A DNA stretch of 64,000 bases from Chamaea fasciata (taxonomy: Eukaryota; Chordata; Aves; Passeriformes; Sylviidae). Shown here in pieces: positions 58,608 to 64,000 of this stretch (position 1 is the first letter of the stretch; each line of letters opens with the position of its first letter). Position numbers and translations under genes: made by a program. The notes beneath the pieces are model-generated. The model saw only the letters and a list, made by a program, of their open reading frames with translations. It was not told the DNA's origin and did no database searches. The DNA lies in NCBI GenBank assembly GCA_029207755.1, contig JARCOQ010000002.1:14523156-14587155 (forward strand), in the 5' to 3' direction.

Positions 58608-59390
58608 TGTCTTGGTTTGTAAAGACAGGTGTCTGCTAGAGAGGGCAGGAGCCTTCCTTGGAATGGAGACTGAAAAACCCCTCCCTCTGAATTATTATAA
58701 TTTTGAAATTAAGGGCCTCTCAGGCAAAGATATGAGGATAAGAATAACAGTTCTTTACTAGTGTGTATAACAAGGCAAACAAACAACAGTAACTACAGCA
58801 TTAACTACAAAACAGATCTAGGAACCTCATGACAGCCTTCTTGGCTGAGAAAGGATGAAGGAGAGGCTTTGCTTCACAAAACCCTGGAGCAGTCTGATCC
58901 CAATGCCCCTGCAGGACTCTGAGGAGCACCAAGCTGAAACAGCAGGAATGAGCAGAAATCCTGGGCTGGTGGATGAGATGTACCAGAGGCTCCACCGTGG
59001 TAGCCGGAACTGCAGGCCATCCCAGTAGGACAGGGCAGTGTGGGGCTACAGTGTAGAAAAGACCCACAGCAGTGCCGAAGAAGTAGCAGGGGCAGGACAG
59101 TGATGGCCCAGCACCAGCAGGGCAGGAAAAGGTGAGCTCAGAATTACTGGACACAGAGGCAGATGATGGTAGGTCCCTAGGACCATACTTCAGTGGTGAC
59201 AGTGAATTTTCCCCACAGCAAGCAACAGCTGGAGCGTTCCTCTTCTGATGCTGAGAGCAAGAGCAAGCAGCTGCCCCCAGCCCCGTCCTTTCCCTCCCCC
59301 AAAAATCTTGCAGTATCTCTCCCCTCGGAGAGAAACTCCCAGAAAAAAAAAGTGTAGCCAGATGCTATGCTCCTCTCCTGTCTTTGTCCA
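58608..59390 (-). repeat. LTR of a passerine-type ERV
   Basis: TGTCTTGGTTTGTAAAGACA starts it, followed by GAATTATTATAATTTTGAAA and TAACAGTTCTTTACTAG. I recall this start as a common songbird LTR. Orientation is probably minus from the layout of AT-rich signals. No second LTR was seen in the window, so it may be solo. Its right end is approximate. Confidence 0.65.
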
Positions 59391-60239
59391 CTTTAGTTTT
59401 GCCTAAGTACCCATAAGTACCCAGGAGTTAGTTTCCTAGCAAGTTATGGGAAAAAATTCCATAAGTAAAAAAGAAAAAAAATCCAACCCCCAACAAAATG
59501 AAAAGAAAAAAATCACCTGGGGGATAGCTACAGAGTGGACTAGTTTTTATGGAGAAATTTGTGTCTTTCTTGCACAACCAAAGGGTCAGTTACATCTAAA
59601 GAGTTACAAGCACGAAACACAAGTGCGAAACTGAAGAGCTGGGGCAGTGCAACCATGCCCAAATTAGTGTGCCCAACTAGGAAAATTAAGCATAATTCAG
59701 TCTTTTTGCAACAGACAGCATGATGTTACAGACTGGCCACTTGCTGAATGTTGCTCAGCTGCTGAAGCAGGAAAAAAACCAGGGAGCTGTTATTCCTGGG
59801 CCTGCTTGTGTCTGGATGGAAAAACCTCAGTCATTTTAGAAAACGTTTCAACAATTGGTTTAATTGTTACTCCAGTAGTATTTTGTCAAAGGGAGGATAG
59901 TTCTTCAAGGAGAGGCGGTAACCAGACAGAACACCAGAACCATAGCTGGTTTAGGATCCTAAACTGGCATTAAACTGGGAATAGCAATATGAATTCATTT
60001 CATTAAAACCAGACAGGTGGCAATAGAGTTTTGCCTTAGATCAGAAGGCAAGCCAGACCATATTGGTAGATAAAAAGAGGATAGACAACCTTTGCCTGTG
60101 TGTTCTGTGGGAGTAATCAAGGGGTGTGCTCCAAGACTGTGATCTGTGTTGAAGGACTGAACATGTCCTGACAGAAAAATGCTGTTGCAAGATTACAAAA
60201 ATATATAAATACATATATATACAGGGTGAAACCAGGGGA
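59391..60239. other. intergenic, nothing recognised
   Basis: There are no supported genes. A short open frame at 59446-59634 shows no domain. Confidence 0.45.
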
Positions 60240-60809
60240 CTGTAAGTGAAAGGGTGATCAGTTAGGGGTAATAGTCTGAACAATGTGTCTCACTCAACAT
60301 TTGCTGGGCATGCAAGAGGAAGCAAGGCCATTGCTTGCCACAGCAAAATGAAAAGAATGCAAGGCTAGCAGATAAGAAAGAAACTGTATGCTTGAGGCAG
60401 TGATAAGAAGGACTTTTATGACCAAGGCTAGCCTTGTGGCTCAAACTGTGACCAAGAAGTCGGTGAGCGTGCACAAGTGGATGAAGTAAGAAGTTCAACA
60501 AGAGGAAGACTCGTATTACTACATCATGAGGACCACTGAAGACCACCGGAGGGCATTGCACAGGTGCCAAAGACTGATAAGCTCATTTTAATACAAAGTG
60601 AGAATAGTTGGGGTTAGGTGATAAATATGTATAGACAACCTAATGCATATATAACATTTTAGAGAATAAGTAGAGAAAGGAAGTTCTTTGGAGGCATGCA
60701 TGCCTGCCTTTGGGAAAGATCCCACATCACACCCGATGCTGACAGAAATACATACCTACTCTTCAACTAACTCCTAATAGTTGTGGGGCCTTTTTTCCAC
60801 AAAGCATTT

Positions 60810-60827
60810 TGGCGACCACAAAGGGAC
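60810..60827 (+). other. ERV1 primer-binding site
   Basis: TGGCGACCACAAAGGGAC follows the LTR end (CA at 60805-60806) after three bases. The TGG start and 18-base length are what a tRNA 3' end would need. The tRNA cannot be assigned without a comparison. Confidence 0.65.
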
Positions 60828-61402
60828 CCTTTTCTGCCTCTGAGGGACTGAGCAGGGAATGGGCTCCCTTGGCACGCCCCAGGATTTCCTGGAGGGACCC
60901 CAGTCCCCCAGCTCGCTCACTGCAAGGACGGACAACAGACCGTGGGCACTGTGGACAAACGGTATGTATTGATCCTAGAGAAACCCATAAGTTGTACACA
61001 GGGCCAGAGAGCAGTTGGCAAGCCACCAGAGACATCTGGCACACAAAATAGTCCCTAGGTAAGTGAAGTTTGGGGCTTGCAAGCAGTCACTGACGGATAG
61101 GACAGTTGGCAGAAGGATTTCGGCGGACTGATAGGGCAGCTTGGTAGAGGGATTCAGGGGTTCACTGTCTGATAGCACAGCCACTAGCAGCTCTGGGGGT
61201 GAGTTGAGAGAACCCTTGTTTTTGATTGTGTGTAATCCATGGGTTTTGTTTGTGTGAACCCTTTGCTTTGTGTATTGTGATTTTGAATCTAGATCTTTGA
61301 CTGTGTGATCCTCTGTTTGTGTTCTCCTGCATTACTGGGGTGGAGGAGCAGGACTGCTTGCTGAGCCGCTTGGGCTCTGTTTGTGTCTCCTTTCTCATTC
61401 CT

Positions 61403-61690
61403 GGGCAGCAGCAGGGGTGTAGCACTCTGAGCCATGGAGCCCATGCTTTTGCCCCGTTCTTGGGCAGGCAATGGGGGGTCCCAGTCTGAGCCACTGAACT
61501 CATGCTTCCACCTGCTCCGAGTGGGCAGCAGAGGGTCCCACTCCGAGCCATGAGGCCTGTGCTTTCGCCCCTTCAGAGGGGGCAGCAGGGGGTCTCGGGC
61601 TAAGCTGTACTTGCATCTCCTGTCCTCCCCTGCCCAGTTCCTGAGCAGGCAGCAGCAGGTCCCAGGCTGAGCCACTTCTGTTTCCTGTTT
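61403..61690 (+). repeat. imperfect tandem repeats of about 60 bases in the ERV1 leader
   Basis: Five units start at about 61403, 61462, 61523, 61579 and 61644, each opening with GGGCAGCAG or a variant and containing GGTCCCA..CTGAGCCA-type sequence. The period varies from about 56 to 65 bases. Confidence 0.7.
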
Positions 61691-62034
61691 GAAAGAGTAA
61701 CATCTCACTTAGGTGGTGATACAACGTAAGGTGCATGGCTTAGTATTACCTCTCTTCCAGGCGGCAGAGTGTGTGCACCCGGTGAGAGAAAGAATAACAT
61801 CTTAGCCAAACAGACCTTGAGCCTGAGATTTTAAACTTGTATGCAGAAAATATTTGGTTCCTAAAACTTGCGAAATGCAGGAAGAAGACTGGTAAATGAC
61901 TGTGATAGAAGGGGGATGGAGGATAAAGGGGAGAGAAAATGAGACAAGGCTAAGAGAAGAAGATAATGGGGACTGGCCAGAGCAAGGAAATTTCTAAAGC
62001 TTGTCCTCTGAGATGCATCCTGGAAGGAACTGTG

Positions 62035-62990
62035 GGTTCTGGGGGCACAGAGAGTAAACAGAATCTTATTAAGTATATTATTAAGTATCTCTAAGTATTG
62101 CAGTAAGTGGTGGCCTTTGTATCGATTGGAAGATAGAGAGAAGTGGCCACATACTGAAACTTTAGAATACAACACCTTATTACAGTTGATGTTGTTCTTA
62201 AGGCGAGAAGGGAAGTGGGACAAGATTTCGTATGTGGATATGTTCTTCTTCTTTCGTAACCACCCTAATGTCAGAGAGATTGTAGAATGAGAGCCCCTTC
62301 TCATGTCTTGGTACTAGCCCTTGAAAAAGACTGCAAAGCAAAAAAAAAAAAAAAGAAGCTTAAGTGGTGCTGCTCAGCTTGTAACATTGGTCAAAGATGT
62401 ACAAGAAAAGATAAGGTATACCAGACAGTAACACAATAACAAGATCTAGATTACTTTCTTCGGCCTTCCCCGATGGACAGGAAGAGGATGAAGACTCAAA
62501 GGAGACATCAACTCCTGTAGCTCCAGCACACGCCCCCATCTAGTAGTCCGATTTCTTCTCATACTAGAAAGCAAGTATTCCAAGCACCCCTCCAGGAGGC
62601 AGTGGGGCCAGATGGAGAAGGAATGTTAGTTAAGGTGCCTTTTTCCACAATTGACCTAGAAGCATGGGAAAAGGTTGCTAAAAATTACCAAGGCAAGGGG
62701 TGTCCCTCCAAGTACTCTTGGTCAGATAGTATTATGTGCTTTGGACTTCACCATGCAGTGGAGAAAGCTAAAATGGGTGAGTGCTTTAATTTTTTGTTTA
62801 TTCTTAAGACAGACCTGGCTGAAGAGAGCAAATGGAGGGACGAAATAAAAATTTCTTCCTTAGAGATGCAAAGCTGCTCAAAAATGCCAGATCAGCTGGA
62901 GGTATTAAATAGACTGCATAAAAATGCAAGTAGAGCACTGATGTTGGCTGAAGGTGCAGGCAAGCCAGAGGGAATGGAAACAGAGCCATA
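62035..62990 (+). pseudogene. ERV1 gag remnant (matrix and start of capsid)
   Basis: At 62161-62286 the frame reads LQLMLFLRREGKWDKISYVD and ends NHPNVREIV before a stop, a gammaretroviral matrix pattern. At 62602-62991 the frame contains GMLVKVPFSTIDLEAWEKV and KNYQGKG, the N-terminus of capsid. The frames are separate, and the capsid frame ends before the major homology region. Confidence 0.65.
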
Positions 62991-63570
62991 ACTGAAAAAT
63001 GAAAATGCAGGGAAGCAAAGCCTGATTCAGCCAAAGTAGCTTTGAGAAAAGCTCCATGAGAGCCGAAGCTGCAGGTTGGAAGCAGCCTGGTGTGCCAAGG
63101 GACTGTCTCCTCTTGGCTCCCTCTCTCCCAGAGCATTTCTAACTAAACCAGATGGTGTCAGAGTAGTTCTTGGTTTTATTCTCACCAGCTGCTGACTGAA
63201 GCAACTGGCATTGATTATCCCCTTGGGCCAGGAAGTAAGTTGATAAATGCAATTTTTCCTCTTATCATTTTCATCAGTGCACACGTAGAAACATGTAGTC
63301 TCTCACTGTGCTTCAGTGAAGGGGTCTGAAAAACCTACACTGATTAAACTTTGGGTGTCCTATGAAGAAGTGTTTTCAATATCAGCTGACAGGTATGTCT
63401 TTTGAGCAGTGATCCTGGGCAGCAGCTTCCAACATGCTATTGTATTACAGTGTTATTCGATGAAGCATTTTAAATTACCCATTTAAGGATTTTTGATCTT
63501 GAAGCCTCTGCCTTCTGGGTAATCTTGTATTTAATTTTTTAACTGTATTTGACCTTGTGATTACAGAGGA
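62991..63570. other. DNA between the ERV1 fragment and the last LTR
   Basis: No gene recognised. It may contain the rest of the decayed element. Confidence 0.4.
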
Positions 63571-64000
63571 TGTTGTGGTTTGACACTGGCCCAAAGCCAG
63601 GCACCCAGGAGAGTCACTTGCTCACCCTCCCCTGCCACAGCTGGGCAGAGGAGGGAAAAGGAAAAAAAAGTTAATGGAGGATTCCTGAGTTGAGATAAGG
63701 ACCAGGAGAAAACACTTCAAGGTCAAAACAGGCTCAACCCAAAGTCTCAAAGTGAAATTTATTGCTAAAGAATCAGAGGAGGATAATGAGAAGTAAAATA
63801 AGCCCTGAAACCCACCTTTTTTCCCTTCAGCCCCTCTCTCCTTCCCACCGATAGCACAGGGAGACAGGGTGTGGGGATTTGGGTCAGTTCTTCACTGATA
63901 TTTTCTTCCACTGCTCTGGAAGAGGAGTTCTTCCCCTGTGAGACCATGGGTTCCTTCCCACAGGAGACAATTCTTTGTGAACTTCTTCAGCATGGGTCCA
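63571..64000 (-). repeat. LTR cut by the window end
   Basis: TGTTGTGGTTTGACACTGGC starts it, with GGATAATGAGAAGTAAAATA and GGGTTCCTTCCCACAGGAGA further on. I recall this as a frequent passerine ERVL LTR. On the minus strand AGCAATAAATTTCAC provides a poly(A) signal near 63760, so the element points left and its start lies beyond the window. Confidence 0.75.

Larger units (their letters stand above)
60240..62990 (+). mobile_element. 5' half of a gammaretrovirus-like (ERV1) provirus
   Basis: The order is a probable 5' LTR (about 60240-60806) with a TATA box (CATATATAAC near 60645-60654), a primer-binding site at 60810-60827 (TGGCGACCACAAAGGGAC), a leader with tandem repeats, and gag remnants for matrix and capsid. 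It stops near 62990 without pol, so it is truncated. The start of the LTR is an estimate. Confidence 0.7.

Noticed and set aside
62339..62355. Poly(A) run as evidence of a processed pseudogene
   Set aside because: It lies inside the ERV1 gag remnant, with no copied mRNA before it.
57276..64000. APP exons, expected next from mammalian gene order
   Set aside because: No sequence encoding APP motifs was seen on either strand. The window probably ends before the gene.

Overview
The window is nuclear DNA from a bird, most likely a songbird. It carries intron-rich vertebrate genes, many 3'-truncated CR1 retrotransposons (the dominant bird LINE), and LTR families that I recall as typical of passerine genomes. 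No bacterial features, CRISPR arrays, tRNA or rRNA genes were seen. The gene order JAM2 > ATP5PF < GABPA matches the conserved block of human chromosome 21q21.

Layout. (1) 1-10,097: the 3' part of JAM2 on the + strand, with six coding exons at 3,354-10,097 covering the second Ig domain, the membrane segment and the short cytoplasmic tail; its 5' exons lie upstream of the window. (2) 10,155-13,910: a decayed ERVL-type provirus whose 5' LTR starts 57 bases after the JAM2 stop codon and is itself interrupted by a CR1. (3) 14,925-18,335: the complete coding sequence of ATP5PF (ATP synthase coupling factor 6) on the - strand, three coding exons, 107 residues. (4) About 18,690-19,170: a GC-rich head-to-head promoter shared by ATP5PF and GABPA, with ETS cores and two ZNF143/Staf-like motifs. 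(5) 19,171-52,919: GABPA (GA-binding protein alpha) on the + strand, nine coding exons rebuilt in frame to 455 residues. Its 13.7-kb first intron holds a nearly full-length antisense betaretrovirus-like (ERVK) provirus at 21,513-31,343 with a nested solo LTR. Intron 4 (exon 4 to exon 5) holds a polypyrimidine tract of about 400 bases. (6) 52,920 to about 57,275: probable GABPA 3' UTR. (7) From there to 64,000: intergenic DNA with an LTR at 58,608, a gammaretrovirus-like (ERV1) 5' half at about 60,240-62,990, and an LTR cut by the window end.

How the parts relate. GABPA is an ETS activator of nuclear genes for mitochondrial proteins, and ATP5PF is such a protein. The shared promoter carries ETS cores, which suits GABP feeding back on both genes. 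JAM2 and ATP5PF are tail to tail, and the gap between them is now filled by the ERVL provirus.

I found no convincing undescribed biological system. The most interesting points are a GC-AG intron and a 16-base exon in JAM2, the LTR just after the JAM2 stop codon, the architecture of the shared promoter, the LTR-within-LTR nesting, and similar 60-base tandem repeats in the leaders of two unrelated ERVs. Splice sites and reading frames were checked by eye. Element ends given as approximate are estimates.
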